DNA of 64,000 nt from Bimastos eiseni (GCA_959347315.1 OY365818.1:2620654-2684653), one strand, 5' to 3'. Shown: positions 1 through 12,515, counted from the stretch's first letter. The notes: generated from the sequence alone by a model not told the origin. A program made the numbers and translations.

Positions 1-188
1 GAACCTGCTACATAGTTTGACTGGACCTATACCTCGCAATAGTTACAGTAGGCTTAAGCCTATTACCTGTGTTTGTAATACCTAGAATCTAATTGTGTTT
101 ATTATTTTCTGAAATGTTGCACCTATTTATCTTGTTCGTGATATGAATGTCTTGCACTTTTTAGGCACCGTGTTCGCGATTGAAATAA

Positions 189-329
<141 letters not shown>

Positions 330-886
330 TAATTATTTGCAATAACTTATCGGTTCTTTCATGTTTTCATTTTATTTTTTAATTATTTTTTTAACAATAG
401 AGGTTCGTTGATGGCTCAAAAATAAACTCAAGACTGGTTCTCTCTCTGTTAGGGGCAATGATTTATTTTTGTGGTAGCCATAATTTCATATAGCTTCGGT
501 GCAGCGTGTTTAACGGGTGTTTAAGGCGGATTAGTTTAAATTGGTTTTACAGTTAAGGCGAACACTTTTTGCGTGATTTATTGACTAATTGATAACATTG
601 ACGAATTAATATATAAAACGTAGTATTTATGTTATACACTTTGAATAAACTCCGTATGCAGCCGAATAAGTTTGTGAGTTTGCGATGAGGAGCATGATGT
701 TAAACCTATGCAAGATCTTATGCGGGTCATACTACACTGTGAGTTGGACTTTTAAGGATATTTTCCCCATTTTACCTTGCGCCTACTTGCCTCGAGTATG
801 GCCTACCCGGAATCTGGCGCTTGCCCCTCTTCGCTTCATAGACGCACGCATATGTAGGCCCACTTAGATACGCATAAACACCCCTA

Positions 887-1230
887 CACGCATCCTTACA
901 CAAACCAAAGCCCAAACACACCTACCTACCTACCTATCTACCTACCTACGTATACCTACCTATCTACACACACACACACGCACACATACACACGCACATA
1001 CACACACACACAAACATATACACACACACAAACACACATATACACACATACACACGCACACACACATACACACACACATACACACGCACACACACATACA
1101 CACACACATACACACACACATACACACACACATACACACATGCACACATACACATACACACGTACGCACACATACACACATACATACATACACACACTCA
1201 CACACACACTCACACACACGCACACACATG
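887..1230. repeat. CCTA and AC microsatellite
   Basis: A short (CCTA)n stretch is followed by about 260 bp of CA/CACG/CATA dinucleotide-rich sequence. The Cys-Val ORFs on the minus strand are a by-product of the repeat. Confidence 0.9.
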
Positions 1231-2187
1231 TTCATCAGATTTTATGCAAACAAACTTTGGTCTTTCACGATAATCAGTTCCTCAATATTTAGATGTTCGT
1301 CTATCTTCACGAAATCTTGCCACATAGGAGACCCATCGTTCCCACTCCCACCGACTCCAACTCCATCTACCGCCAGCCATCTTCCCTCCTTTTCAGGCGC
1401 ACACTGGAAATTACTCCACATCAATTCAAGTTGTTTGCCGTTCTGTTTGCGGAAAATTCCCGGCCATTGGCGCCTCCACCGACCACAATTACGACAAATC
1501 TACAACCGGCTGATTCGATTATCACAAGACCAGGCGAGCGCCCACTAGAACATCCACGCTCAACTAATAAACCCGGCAAACGCCGCTCCGCTAATTAATT
1601 CAATTAAGCCTTCGACGCCATTATTACTCGCCGACAGGACTCCTTCTTTTTAAACACACGCGGTAAACATCTTTCCACCACAATAACCCTACGCGGGCGA
1701 CTCTCCCGTGTTCGGCCCCCCGCCCCGTTGAGAGGCTAAAAGCCACCAAGTTTCGTGCTGCGCGACTCACAAAGAGGACTTAGGGTGGAGAAAGATGTTA
1801 GGACGTTCCACAAGGTCCTGAGGGAAATTTGGACCGCTTGCCACACCACGAATTCGCGTCGCAAGGACCGTTGTAAAGCCCCTCTGGCGTATAGGCGAAA
1901 AGAGCCGGCAGGTTCTTATAATGGGCTGTGGGTAGAGGATGTTGGGCGGTGTGACGGGTAGGGAGCGTTTGATGTAATTGGTCCGCTGTCTGATTAAAAG
2001 CGGTGCTTGGAACTCAAAAGACGCCGCCTGACGTGAATGACAATGCGACGGCGCGTCTCACAACTTCTTCTTCGCCGTCGTCAGTCAATCTTATTATATT
2101 TAATTCATATAAATAAATTAGTCCATCTGGCTATTTGATTGGGTGGGGGCAGCCGCTGATTCGAGGGAGCCCCCGTTTGTGCTACTG

Positions 2188-2213
2188 AGATGGAGGCAGA
2201 GACGGACCGACCG

Positions 2214-2247
<34 letters not shown>

Positions 2248-2405
2248 AGTGAAGGACTGGACTTGTAACAAGAAAGAGAGACATAGTGAGAAAGACAGCG
2301 AGAGAGAAAGATAGAGAGAGACAGAGAGACAGAGACAGAGCCAGAGCCAGAGGCAGAGACAGAGACAGAGACAGAGAGACAGAGACAGAGAGACAGAGAC
2401 AGAGA
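2188..2405. repeat. GACA/GACG and AGAGAC purine tract
   Basis: Tetranucleotide GACA and GACG units run into imperfect AGAGAC hexamers. The sequence lies inside the shox intron. Confidence 0.85.
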
Positions 2406-2727
2406 TGGAGCGTGATGTGCCATACAGGACAAATCCGAGCGCGTGCCTTGTAATATTATGCGATGGCGATTTCCTCATCTTCCTCTTCAGCTGAGATGCT
2501 CGCGTGTGACAACTCAGCTGATGAGTCTGAGAGATTAGCGTTGTCTGGGAATCGGCCGCAACGTGAAGTGAGAGTGTATATAAACCGTAATGCATTATTG
2601 ACATGTGTTATCTACCGATGAGTGATATTATGTTGTCGCAGAGATTAGTAAGACCTGGCCGATTTTTAATGCTGCAATATCTGACCCTCTGGAAATCGAC
2701 TACCCTTTGAAAACCCAGTTGATTTTG

Positions 2728-2815
2728 TGCAGCGCTCGTGAATAAGCTGGTCCTCTGTGCTCGGCTTTCTCGTTTCGCTTTAGAAGTTCGAATATCACGA
2801 TTACAATTACGAAGC
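2728..2815 (+). repeat. dispersed SINE-like repeat, family with GATTACG tail
   Basis: It contains gcagcgctcgtgaataagct, then a ggctttctcg...gctttagaag segment, and a tail of acgattacaattacg. The same order appears near 34.7, 38.2 and 46.3 kb (+) and 27.8, 30.2 and 39.5 kb (-). Confidence 0.65.
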
Positions 2816-3157
2816 TCATTTGCAGTTTGAAAACTGAATGTGAACCGACCTATTTGGCATTGATATTCCTGACTAATACAGTCCAGTTTACATAGGTGAA
2901 TATGGCCTTATTGTATTGCCTACATCAAAGATTTTTCAAATGTGCAGTGTCTATATTTAGAATAACCTGACCTACTAAACAACGAACTTTGGTATAGATT
3001 TCTCTTGCATTTGGGTTTTTACTGAGTTGACAACTCAACCGAACCTATTTAGGCGTACCGTTTACTACTGCGAGACAATTAGATTTTGCAGTCGTTCGAA
3101 TTGATCTTACGTGTTGCAAATAATAATTATTTACAGATGACTGTTTGTCCTTTGCAG

Positions 3158-3684
3158 GCACCGGAAGTGTCATGGCGCCCAATCAAGATGGCTGCCGACT
3201 GGCTTCGTGCGTCAATCTCTCATCGATGAAGGTCATGTTCGACCACATTCGTATCCAACAGCAATTCCGTCGATCGCTCGAGGTCCTGTCATCAACATCA
3301 TCAACCACCTTCAACGAATCTATTCGAGTTCCAGCCTCCGCATCCAGCAAGCGACAACAGCTGTCAGTGAACCATCATCGCATACAGACGTTCATCTCTC
3401 CGCCCGCACCCTCCCCTCAACCCCCTCCTCCACTCCCATCCCATCCTCCCTCACCCCAGACACCACTTCTGTCCCAACTTCCCATTTCGCACCAGACGAT
3501 GATGTCCTCCGCAGCGTCCAACTCGCTTCAGTCTGTCCTCATGCAAAGTCCCGCGTTTCTCTTGAACTTCGCCGTCGGCTCGTTGACGTCGCCCGGCGAC
3601 AGAGACGTGAGCAAGGACAACAGCATCGCGGACCTTAGACTGAAGGCCAAGAAACACACTGAGTCACTGGGAATACACACTTGA
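3158..3684 (+). CDS. shox: shox-type homeobox gene, terminal coding exon with OAR motif
   Basis: The exon starts after the acceptor gtcctttgcag and continues the frame of the helix 3 exon. Together they encode 195 residues from the V of helix 3 to the stop. The first ~40 residues (C-R-L-A-x-C-V-N-L-x-x-M-K) align by eye with the post-homeodomain CRVAPYVNxGALRM region of vertebrate SHOX. A Ser/Pro-rich middle follows (runs such as P-Q-P-P-P-P-L-P). The end carries the OAR signature S-I-A-D-L-R-L-K-A-K-K-H about ten residues before the TGA stop. OAR motifs modulate transactivation in paired-like factors. The proline tract is unlike the His/Ala-rich vertebrate region. The only in-frame ATG in the exon, at 3172, is not a start because the upstream exon reads through it. 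Confidence 0.9.
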
Positions 3685-5762
3685 CACACTCGTTAGCTCT
3701 AGCAGGGTTGAATCAAATCTCAATCGTATGGATTATACAGAAATGAGGCCGGAGACCAGTGGAGAGTCTACCCGCAGCAATGCAAAGAAGAATGTCGTTA
3801 AACAGTATTAGGAGATAAAATGACAAAACTGTTCTAATCGTTCCATAGGAACAACGCCTTGTTACAGAGAAAAGTGTTACTACGTTCACCGGAAATAATC
3901 AATCAAAGTATTCTCGAAAATCTGTCACTGCTATCATTTTAAGCAATTCGCAATCGCCTCTGAGGAATTTTTATGAAGGCGTCATACAAATACACACCTT
4001 CAATCACAAATACAATCGCAATTACGATTACAATTACTCATACATAGGGTAATCATAGGGGTGAGAGGTTGCATCGTCGTCGTCATCATCATCGTCAATT
4101 TCTAACGCCAACTGTTTGGCGGCTATGGGTACAAGTAAATGATCTCCATATTCATAGGTCATAGGTTATTTTTGGTCTCAATTAAAATCAAATTCGATGT
4201 TTATAATCTTTCTAGTGTTTTTATATCGGTCCTATATTTTACAATCGAAACAAACGATAAGAACAAAGCAGACATAATCATTACCTGCGCGAATTAAGAA
4301 AGTAATATATGGTCACAATCTTGGAATCCTGTCTGCTTTGTCAACACAGAAAAATCCAACTAAAACTCGACGAAGCTAATTGTCTCTCTTACGTCACATA
4401 TTTTGTACAAGTGTCATTGTTCGTCGTCATGGTGATTGAACATTTATACAGCGCCTCACTTGTGTAAGAGGTGTCAAGGTACTTAGCAACGGCTTATAAC
4501 CTAAGCTAAAGCAAAGCAGCATAATGTAATGCAATGTAATGTAACTGATGTGTGTTATGTAATGTATTGTACAATGTAATGTAATGTAATCGAGCATTTA
4601 TAGACATAAACATTATTAAAAAAAGCATCACGTCACTTCGATTAATAAGTTTTTTGTCATCTACTGTTTAGTTGTGTTGTCTGCAAGAGACGTTTTTGTC
4701 TTCTTGCCAGCGATGATAATGCGTCACTGATGTGCATTTGGAAAATTGATCGCGTTTATTGTGACTGATCTGGGAAAACTCCATAGTTTAAAATTAGTAA
4801 AAATTTGTTCTGCGTAATTGAACGACAATAGTAGCGTAATACAAAAGAATGATCGTCCAGAATCGAGAGAGAATTGATTAAAGAACTGAATCGATTGTGT
4901 ATGCCAGTTCCAGTTATGAGCTTACGTCCTGAAAATGCTGCACAGTGAACGTGTTACAAGTTTCATAGAAAAATTATAGCTAAACATCTAAGAGTTAAAG
5001 GAAAATAAATACGACATCAATCGATGATACAGAGGTCTGTTGTGTCTTCAAAAATTCAGTTCTTTAATAAACAGCGTCTTAAATTGGTTCTTTTACTCCT
5101 AAATCCTGACGAGGAATCTTGCGACTCTGTACTGAATGTTTTCTGCAAAAGGTCTACATAAATTATATCGTAACCTCATCTTTATATACTATCAGTTCAA
5201 CTGACGAAATTCGTGGCACATAAACCAGAAAACTTGCAAAAGGACAACACAAATAACTTCCTGCATACAACGGAAATGAAACGAAGTTTATGAACTAACT
5301 CAGGATCACTAATCGAAAGCTTTGTCAGACGGAGGCGTATGAAAAAACGAACACGACATTGACGGACGATGATTATGCAAAAGTGAGCGCTTGAAACAGG
5401 GTGTGAGAGTTAGGGAACGCCCACCAACCGATGGGGGAACGTCCACCCACAGAAGGGGCAACATCTACTCACCAATGGGGAACATCCAAGGACCATCTAT
5501 CGATGGGGGAACCTCCACCCACCGATAGTTCAACCTCTCCCCAATATCGAAGATACGTTATCGTCGGACGTATCGCTTCTGGCCGTTAATATTTTTCCAG
5601 ACTAGTTAAAACCGCCTCCTATGAAAATATCATCTCCACCAAAAACACTTCTTCCACCAAAATCCACCCAAATATAACTTTCTGTCGGAATTTCCATCCA
5701 AAAACGGTCACAGGAAAACAAACGATGGCCTACACAAACCGGTCGACGGACGGGTGCCCAAC
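3685..5762. other. convergent 3' region between shox and the plakin gene
   Basis: No coding exon is visible. Candidate shox polyadenylation signals AATAAA lie at 5004 and 5066. TAATG-type short repeats occupy about 4515-4595, a SINE-tail-like 'atttatacagcgcctc' lies near 4445, and a 22-bp minisatellite lies at 5414. Both 3'UTRs must end in this 2.1-kb interval, or overlap. Confidence 0.5.
5414..5542. repeat. 22-bp minisatellite
   Basis: About six degenerate units contain gggggaac-tccaccca-ccgat. The array lies 220 bp beyond the plakin stop codon, so probably in its 3'UTR or just downstream. Confidence 0.7.
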
Positions 5763-6777
5763 CTACTCCTTCTTTTCTTCTTCCGTCGCTTTCTTCTCGG
5801 CAGCGGCGGCCTTCAGGGCCTTGCTGAAGGCGGATATGACCCTCACCCCTCTCAGAACGTTCTTCCGCACCCGGTCAATTCTGTCGACGACCACGCGGTT
5901 CGTTGCGTCGATGTTGAGCGTCGACGGATCGTCGACGACAACGGACTTGAAGAACCCACGGCGAATAGCCTCCGCGGCGAACACCCTATCCCCTGTGAGG
6001 TTATTGATGTAGTTTCCGGTCTCGCGGTCTATGAGTCCCTTTCGGATGGCGTCGACGAAGGGAACGGCCTTCCGGACGGACTGATCGACCACCGCATTGA
6101 TGGCGTATGTCTTCGTCTCGAACTGCGGCTCCCCTGAGGCTTCATCATCGTACTGGGCGAAGACCCACCCCTTCTCGACAGCGTCGTCTAAAGGGTACCG
6201 CGTCCCAGTGCTCAGATCTATGAAGTACCCTGCGGTCTCGTCGATGGCCTCCCTGCGCCGGGCCTCGTCGGCGTCCAGACGCTCCCCGGATCGGGTGTCG
6301 ATGGCACCGGTGATGGAGTACTCGTGATTGTCGATCTGGGTTCGGATGGTGATCAGTCCGATCGATTCAACCTTCTCTTGGGTCTTCGTTGTCGTGGCGT
6401 ACTCGATCTGGATTAACCCCTCGCCCATCGCTGCCGATATCGTCTTCGTTTGCCCGGTGGTAGGGTTGACGTACAGCCCAGTCGTGTGGTTGATTATACC
6501 CTCTGCAACAGCCTCCTTGATGGAGATGGACCTCCCGTCGCGCGGATCCACGACGGACTTGACGACGAAGCGCCTGTTCTCCTCGTGGGACCGGGATGTC
6601 ATCTCTTCGGCAGATACTGACTCCCGCTTCGATCCGCCGAAGGACTGGTCCGACTCAGACTTCTTCTTGTTCTTCTTCTTGTTTGCTGCATCCGGTTGAT
6701 CGGTGGTCTTTGCTCGAAGGTAGACAGTCTCCTCTTTCGTGAGAACTTCTTCCGCTGTCAGTTTCAGTTCGAAATAT
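5763..6777 (-). CDS. plakin-family gene, terminal exon with plectin-type repeats
   Basis: This is the largest exon of a minus-strand gene and ends at TAG (5763-5765). The acceptor gtttcgtcttccgtccag lies just before 6777; the exon's first base completes a codon, so the preceding TTG is not a start. A short N-terminal segment is followed by a basic linker (N-K-K-K-N-K-K-K) and about three pairs of ~38-residue plectin-like repeats. The first contains V-V-D-P-R-D-G-R-S-I-S and N-P-T-T-G-Q-T-K-T-I-S, with E-A-V/A-I-x-x-G-L-I spacings; later repeats keep D-R-E-T-G-N-Y and A-A-E-A-I-R-R-G. The last ~45 residues are Lys/Arg/Ala-rich. In known plakins such repeats bind intermediate filaments or occur as alternative spectraplakin exons. 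The DPR-G/ISxxEA style resembles invertebrate spectraplakins. Confidence 0.85.
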
Positions 6778-7392
6778 CTGGACGGAAGACGAAACGATTG
6801 CAAATAATTTATACGCTGTTAGTAAGACGAGTCTTTGCCAAATAACTGGCCATGAACTTCAACATCGAAAGACCTTTTGAGTAGTTATCTTGAAGGGTCT
6901 CTATATCAAGTTACTATAATTGAGCGACTGACTGACTGATTGTGATTCTTGCTTCATGGAATGCCCTCCCATTCTGCCCGTGCTAAGATATTGACTGGCA
7001 CCTCTCCATTCAGGTTCGCTCCTCAAAGGCTTTTCTATTTCATCGGGGCACTCACTCTGGTTAGACGAGTTTTCAAATACAATACGATACAATACAATTT
7101 GTAGGCAGTTACGATCATAATATGAATTAATCAGTCAATGACAATTACAGGATGGTTAAAAATTAGAGGTCTTGAAATGCGATTAAAACACTTCAATAGA
7201 TGGCACATTGACTACTGTAACATTCTTCACGTACTCGGGGAAACTGATCAACGCAGAAAAACGAACACACACCAAGCCTTGCCATATAATGTCGGATTAA
7301 CTGAGTGTAGTCAGGGTGGTCTAATTAAGACGGTTTGATTAACTATAGTTAACTGAAGAGACAAATATTGAAAGAATTCAATAACTACTGAC
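6778..7392 (-). other. plakin intron before the terminal exon
   Basis: The intron starts with a GTCAGT donor next to 7393 and ends at the acceptor adjacent to 6777. Nothing else is recognisable in it. Confidence 0.5.
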
Positions 7393-7505
7393 TTTAGGTT
7401 CCTTCCGTGTTCTTGGAATTTCTTTGGGTCCCAATTAACGATTCTGATTGGTCGAACGGATTCCTTGAGACTCTTTCGATAGAGATGCCACTGTTTGCGA
7501 AATGC
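7393..7505 (-). CDS. plakin gene, candidate exon preceding the repeat exon
   Basis: Between an acceptor (gtgttgttttgaaag) and a donor (CTAAA|GTCAGT) a 113-bp stretch is open. It reads as helix-like peptide with W-H-L-Y-R-K-S-L-K-E-S and N-W-D-P-K-K-F-Q-E-H, ending two bases into a codon. This is exactly the phase needed by the terminal exon (AA + A gives K, then Y-F-E-L-K). A TGA lies immediately upstream in the same frame, so the acceptor cannot be earlier. No domain is recognised. A second AG 15 bp inside could serve as an alternative acceptor without changing the frame. Confidence 0.5.
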
Positions 7506-8198
7506 CTTTCAAAACAACACACAGAGGATTTTTTAGGGAAACACAAAATGTGTGTTTATATAAGTAAATATTGTTGTATACTCGCATAGTACAACTGAGC
7601 TTCCATGGTAGTAGAAGTCTAGACAGATAGGTACGGTTATGTACTTCTGGCTGAAGGAAGGTCAGAAGGTATATAAGAAGGTTAGGACAAGGTGTGTTCG
7701 CAGACTGGTCCATTTCTTAGAAAGAGCACCCAGGTCTGTCGTTTGAGTTTTATGGTTTGAGTGTTAAGGTCTGGTGTTGTGTTGGGTATCCTGAGACCCA
7801 GGTGAAACATTCACTTTTGTTGTCGAGCGTTCGTGATGTATTTGCTAAAGCCACGAGTCTGTTGTTTCGGTTGACTCGTGTCTTCGTTGTGGAGAAAGCG
7901 ACCTTCGGTTTTGTACGGTAATATGATTTTCTTTTGTTATTAACTGTAAATACTTGTGCTTAAATATACATTTTAAATTTAGCATAGAGTTTTATGTTTG
8001 ATATATTTGTATATATATATGCCCTGTGTATTTGATATATGAATGAGATGAGCTGTTGCTATCCTACCTGGTAGCACAAAATCGTTTTATCGAGATTGGA
8101 TACGATATCAATCAGTTTCGATAAATCTAAAACAGCAAAAACGTAAACGTTAAGCCATAGTTCATACATCCCTTTCAAGAGCTGCATGTTTTACTCAC

Positions 8199-8235
8199 GC
8201 TGAATTCTGCAAGCAATACCGTTGTTTCAATAGCA
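8199..8235 (-). CDS. plakin gene, candidate 37-bp micro-exon
   Basis: The segment is framed by an acceptor (attttattgtgcag) and a perfect GTGAGT donor. In the frame matching the next exon it reads A-I-E-T-T-V-L-L-A-E-F-S. It ends in phase 0, as required by the exon at 7505. The upstream exon at 8568-8737, with its best donor, ends one base short of the needed phase. Either that exon uses a donor 4 nt further on (GGTAG|GTTGTT), or another small exon is missing, or this micro-exon is not real. Confidence 0.35.
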
Positions 8236-8567
8236 CTGCACAATAAAATTATAATTATAGCCTAATTATTATTAGTATAGATAATATTTATTATTATTTT
8301 TACCATCATCACCATCTTCATCATCATCGTCATTATCATTATCATCATTTTCACTAGCATAATAATTTTAAACTAGTTAGAAATTATTCATTCAGGTAAA
8401 AATTACATAGGTGTGATAATCAGTTCTTGTACCCGGTTGGACAACAACCGCCATGTTATCACAAAATAGATCATTACCACGAAGATGTCTAACACCAGTC
8501 GCCATTATAGTACACTTAGGTCGCTGAAGCGTTACTGCATTTGGTCATGCATCGAGGAACAACCTAC

Positions 8568-8737
8568 CGTTGCTCTTTTGCCAGGTGAGCTCATTTTCCA
8601 GACTGGAAAGAGTCTTATGCAGTCGACTGAGGTCGATTCCCTCGTTCGGTGGAAGATCCTTGGTGAAGATTTCGTTGATCCTTTTCATCCTTCGCGTGAC
8701 CCTCTGCTCCCAAGGACTGTGACCGTTTTTGCCACAA
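8568..8737 (-). CDS. plakin gene, spectrin-repeat-like exon after the SH3 domain
   Basis: The acceptor is ggtctttccgcag with a second AG five bases later. Only the second one (exon from 8737) continues the frame of the SH3 exon (AG + T gives S, then C-G-K-N-G-H). The open segment is amphipathic: W-E-Q-R-V-T-R-R-M-K-R-I-N-E-I-F, then D-L-S-R-L-H-K-T-L-S-S-L-E-N-E-L. This is compatible with the helices of the spectrin repeat that follows the SH3 in plakins. The donor is AACG|GTAGGT at 8568; an alternative GTTGTT lies four bases further. Confidence 0.6.
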
Positions 8738-8989
8738 CTCATCTGCGGAAAGACCAAACAGAACCATGAATGCAGGATTTTTCAAAGACACACCTACTCT
8801 CGTGAGTCTTCTTAGACAGGGCATTTGAGAGTTGCTTAAATGTGTCGTCCATAATTATGATATATGACCGAACCAACCAAGTGCTTTTTCTATTGATATC
8901 AAATCACAAACACGGTTTACAACTATTATAGTTGACCTGTGTTGTTGATTTTTTTAACGACACCATTTCATATCGAAGATGATCAATTT

Positions 8990-9052
8990 GGTGTCGACAT
9001 CCTCCTTTCTCCAGGCTTGGGACTGGCACTGCCGAGGTCCAAGCAGTGGAAG
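8990..9052 (-). repeat. dispersed ~60-bp element (GTGCCAGTCCCAA family), copy 1
   Basis: On the minus strand it reads ccactgcttgg...cggcagtgccagtcccaagc, then ctggagaaaggagg. This is the core shared by at least ten copies in the window. Confidence 0.75.
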
Positions 9053-9380
9053 AGTTGGTCAACTTGCTGAGGGTCTTTTATAGGGTGATATAGAAACCCT
9101 GAAAGGGCTAGAAAAAATCTTTTAAGCAGGGTCATCAACTGATGTGTAGTTGCAAATGGTCAGGTATAAAATGCATTAGCATGTTGTAAGAACTAAACTA
9201 GCTAGCTATTATAGACAATAAAAATCAAAACTGTATTATATCCATACATAGGTTTACATCCATGCATACATTCCTACAAATGTGCACTGTAGCGCAGGCA
9301 TACATGAAAACGTACTTTCGTTGATGCTAAGTAATTACTAAATACATGCACAACTACTTACATGAATAATATAGAAATAC

Positions 9381-9441
9381 TCGTCGACGCCCTCCTTTCT
9401 CCAAGCTTGGGACTGGCACTGCCAAGCTCCATGCAGTGGCG
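9381..9441 (-). repeat. dispersed ~60-bp element, copy 2
   Basis: Same orientation as copy 1 and only 390 bp away. It has ccactgcatgg, ggcagtgccagtcccaagct, and tggagaaaggagggcg. Confidence 0.75.
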
Positions 9442-10064
9442 ATTAAGTACATTTTCATACATACAAATACAGATGCATGCACGACCACATGCAAACACGC
9501 AAACACCATGTATAGATATACAAACATACAAGCATGCATGTATACAAGCCAATACAGAGACAAACACATACATCGATAATCGCTTTGTCAAACTTTTTAT
9601 AGGTAACATTAAAAGTAGGCCTACTCGGACCAAACGCTCACGTACATAAAAGTAACGGAGTAGTAATAAAATATTGGGTCGTCGAATTAGCGATATCTCT
9701 TGGCGATCATACCGTACACGAGTGTCTCGTAACTCATCAACTCGTAACGTGAAACTGAAACTCCCCGACAACGCTCGTGTACAGTAGGCGGACTCGGTAA
9801 GTGGTGCTCGAAAAGTTGAAATCGATACTCGAGTAATAAGAGTGGATTATCGTTGGCATGAATTACTGTTTTCTTTTACGGTGATTTGGTTACGTGAGAT
9901 GTTTGTATATAGAGATTGAGTGAGGTTTCATGTTTTATCGACATTGACGAGGTTTATGGGATTACGCAACATGATCATCATGATGCGCTGAGAAGGGGAG
10001 AAGAGAGGAGAGGAGAAGACAAACAGAGGAGTCATTGAAGAATGAAAAGGGGAGTGAACGAAAG

Positions 10065-10252
10065 AGAGAGAGAGACAGACAGACAGACAGATAGACAGAC
10101 AGACAGAGACAGAGAGAGACAGAGAAATACATAATGAGAAAGATGATATAGATAATTAAGAATAAAAAATAAGCAAGAGAAAGAGAGGAGACACATGACA
10201 AAGAGGCGGATAAAGCACAACACGAGAAATTGAAAGTCAGTGAAAGCGAGAC

Positions 10253-10315
<63 letters not shown>

Positions 10316-10465
10316 CAGAGGGAGGCAAAGAGAGGCAAAGTTACATGAAGAGAGACAGAAACAGAGACACAGAGATAGTGAGAGGTTGAGAAGGGAAGAG
10401 ACAAAGAGACAGACAGACAGACAGAGACAGACAGAGACAGACAGACAGAGACAGAGAGGAAGAGG
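10065..10465. repeat. GA and GACA microsatellites
   Basis: (GACA)n near 10070-10120, a nearly pure (GA)n of about 60 bp near 10255-10313, and further GACA/GAGACA units to 10465. The Leu-Ser ORFs across it are artefacts. Confidence 0.9.
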
Positions 10466-10686
10466 CAGTGAGATACAGAGAGGTCTTGATTTAGCGTATA
10501 CGAACCCATTGAGTGAGAATATTTGAAGATGTCGATACGAGCATCTGATGTAGAATCGGTCGAAGTCTTGCAACGCATTCCGTCCAACTGGTCAACAGCT
10601 GAATCTGGAGTCTGTACAAACGTGTCAGCTTAATAAGACTTTTGCCATTGGCTATGATGGATATTAATGAAAGTATTCGCTTTTCT

Positions 10687-10935
10687 TTTCAAATCAAATC
10701 AAATCAAAAGGTCTTTATTGTTCATTTAACCAAATTCAAAAGCAGCAGAAACATGAAATTATACATGTGGATATGTAAACAATAGTTAACACATTTGTGT
10801 AACAGCAAACAAAAGGTAAGCTCCAAAGGAACGAAACGTCCCGCTAGAAGGGGCTGCCTCATTACACCAGATCAATTTCAATGGAGTGATTACAACAATA
10901 TGTACCAATTATAGTTCAATAAAATGTTTTAACAC
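10687..10935 (-). mobile_element. 3' end of a non-LTR retrotransposon (L2/CR1-like)
   Basis: Read on the minus strand, an AT-rich non-coding stretch ends ...gttaaatgaacaataaag, then accttttgatttgatttg. An internal AATAAA followed by a short tandem GATTT terminus is the usual end of L2/CR1-type LINEs. No reverse-transcriptase frame remains, so this is a 5'-truncated insertion. Confidence 0.5.
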
Positions 10936-11132
10936 ACTTCAGTACTTTTCAAGTACTGAACATGAGGCACTGTTGTTATTACATGTAAACATATTCCTAA
11001 TAGTTTAATTAGATCAGTATTATTATTATTACGATTGTCAGAGTGATCATCATCGTTTTACACTATTATTACAGTCACGATTGCACTGATGACTGCAATT
11101 ATAATAAACGTTACAATTTTAAGGACACATAC

Positions 11133-11224
11133 CTTTCCAACGCGTGAACGGCGCTGCTGTCTGGGATTGGTAGAACACAGCTTAGAGATGGAACATAACC
11201 TTCCTCACCTCTTTGGTTTCGAAC
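11133..11224 (-). CDS. plakin gene, exon with C-terminal half of the SH3 domain
   Basis: The exon lies between ttttag and a GTATGT donor (GGAAAG|GTATGT). It reads V-R-N-Q-R-G-E-E-G-Y-V-P-S-L, then S-C-V-L-P-I-P-D-S-S-A-V. The pattern G-x-x-G-x-V-P-S-x-x-x-x-x-x-P-x-P is the end of the plakin SH3 domain (plectin and MACF1 have VPSxCFxxPPPN here). It starts in phase 0 after the exon at 14878 and ends two bases into a codon. The usual aromatic of the VPSVCF segment is replaced (S-L-S-C-V-L). Confidence 0.75.
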
Positions 11225-12329
11225 CTAAAACATATTAACAAGAAGACATATAAAAGAAGATAATCTAAAAGGGTAGAAAATGAAAATAGATAACTAAAAA
11301 CACAGACAGGTTGATTTTAAAATGAATATACAGGGTCTAAATGGATTGATAAATGTATAGATTACTAGAGCGATAGATTTAGAAATAGATAGACATACAG
11401 GTAATCAGATAGTTAAATAGTTTGTTAGTCAGATAGACAAATATTCAGTTATATTGCCATCACCGGGAATAAGTTGGATAGATAGATCGAAAAATATCTT
11501 CCAGATTCATCAAGATTTATTGTATTTAAGTAAGAAATTATGTGGTTAGACTCCAAGAGAAGACTATGTTAACCCTTACCACTCCTGAGACTGCTGTGAG
11601 CGGCCAATTTTAATGAGTTTGATAAAATAATTGGAGGGGCAAGGGTTAATATTATGATTAAAGAACAGAAACATCAAAGATGAGTAAAGCCGGAAAATCT
11701 CCTCTGACGGACCCACGCGCACACGTAGAACCCAACCAACGTACCTCACCCTCATCAAAGTTGGAAGAAAAGTGCACCTGAACTCATTCGACCTCATCCT
11801 AATCCCCCTACCATTCCGACAAGAGCCGAAAATAGTCGAGCATGCTTGCAGCATTATAGTCCATAAGGACTTCCCATTTGTATCTCCGCCATTTCTGATG
11901 GGAAACATCTGTTCACGCATAGTGCAGAGACCATGTGGCCCCTAACGACAAACACGCGGTGCCCATAGCGGAGAAATTCCTCGAACCTCGTTGGGCTATT
12001 TTTATCCGGCGTGCACGCCATGTCTTTTTCCAGTTAGGCCCCTGCTGGCCTCCATCCATCCATCCGTCCATCCATCCATCAGACCGCGCGCTCCGTTGAT
12101 CGTCTGCTGCGCATGCGTAAACTGTTTATCGTCCACCGGTCCTAGGACTGGAATTCCGCTAATCCAATTATCACAACGATCGCTGCCGTAGTGTCTAATC
12201 GAGACCAGACACTCGGGATGAAGCCAGAACGCTTTCACACGCTGTCCTGGACACGATAGGTAACTTATAATGCCCAAGACCCTTCTTCTTTGAAGCGCTT
12301 CCGTGTAGTTCTCTTGAAGTGGCGCAATG

Positions 12330-12515
12330 TAAATTTAGGAATGAGTGAATAAATGGATGGATGGATGAATTGATCGATGAAATAGAGCTTCATTAAATGA
12401 ATGAATGAATGAATGAATGAGAGATGTTTTGAATGAACGAATGAATGAGAAATGATTTGAATGAATGACAGATGCTTTGCATGAATGAATGAATGAACGA
12501 ATGAATGAACGAATG
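12330..12515. repeat. ATGA/ATGG tetranucleotide repeat
   Basis: Imperfect (GAAT)n and (GGAT)n units run over about 185 bp, interrupted by two short unique segments. Confidence 0.85.

Larger units (their letters stand above)
8743..11132 (-). other. plakin intron with two dispersed ~60-bp repeats
   Basis: No further exon is recognised here. The intron carries two copies of the short TGGGACTGGCAC element (8990 and 9381), a long GA/GACA tract and a LINE 3' end at 10.7 kb. Confidence 0.5.

Noticed and set aside
3207..3638. 143-codon ORF overlapping the shox terminal exon in another frame
   Set aside because: It is a frame shadow of the Ser/Pro-rich region; the real frame is fixed by the homeodomain exon and the OAR motif.
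6778..6803. TTG start for the plakin repeat exon
   Set aside because: The upstream bases form a pyrimidine-rich acceptor ending in AG; the exon is internal to a longer transcript.
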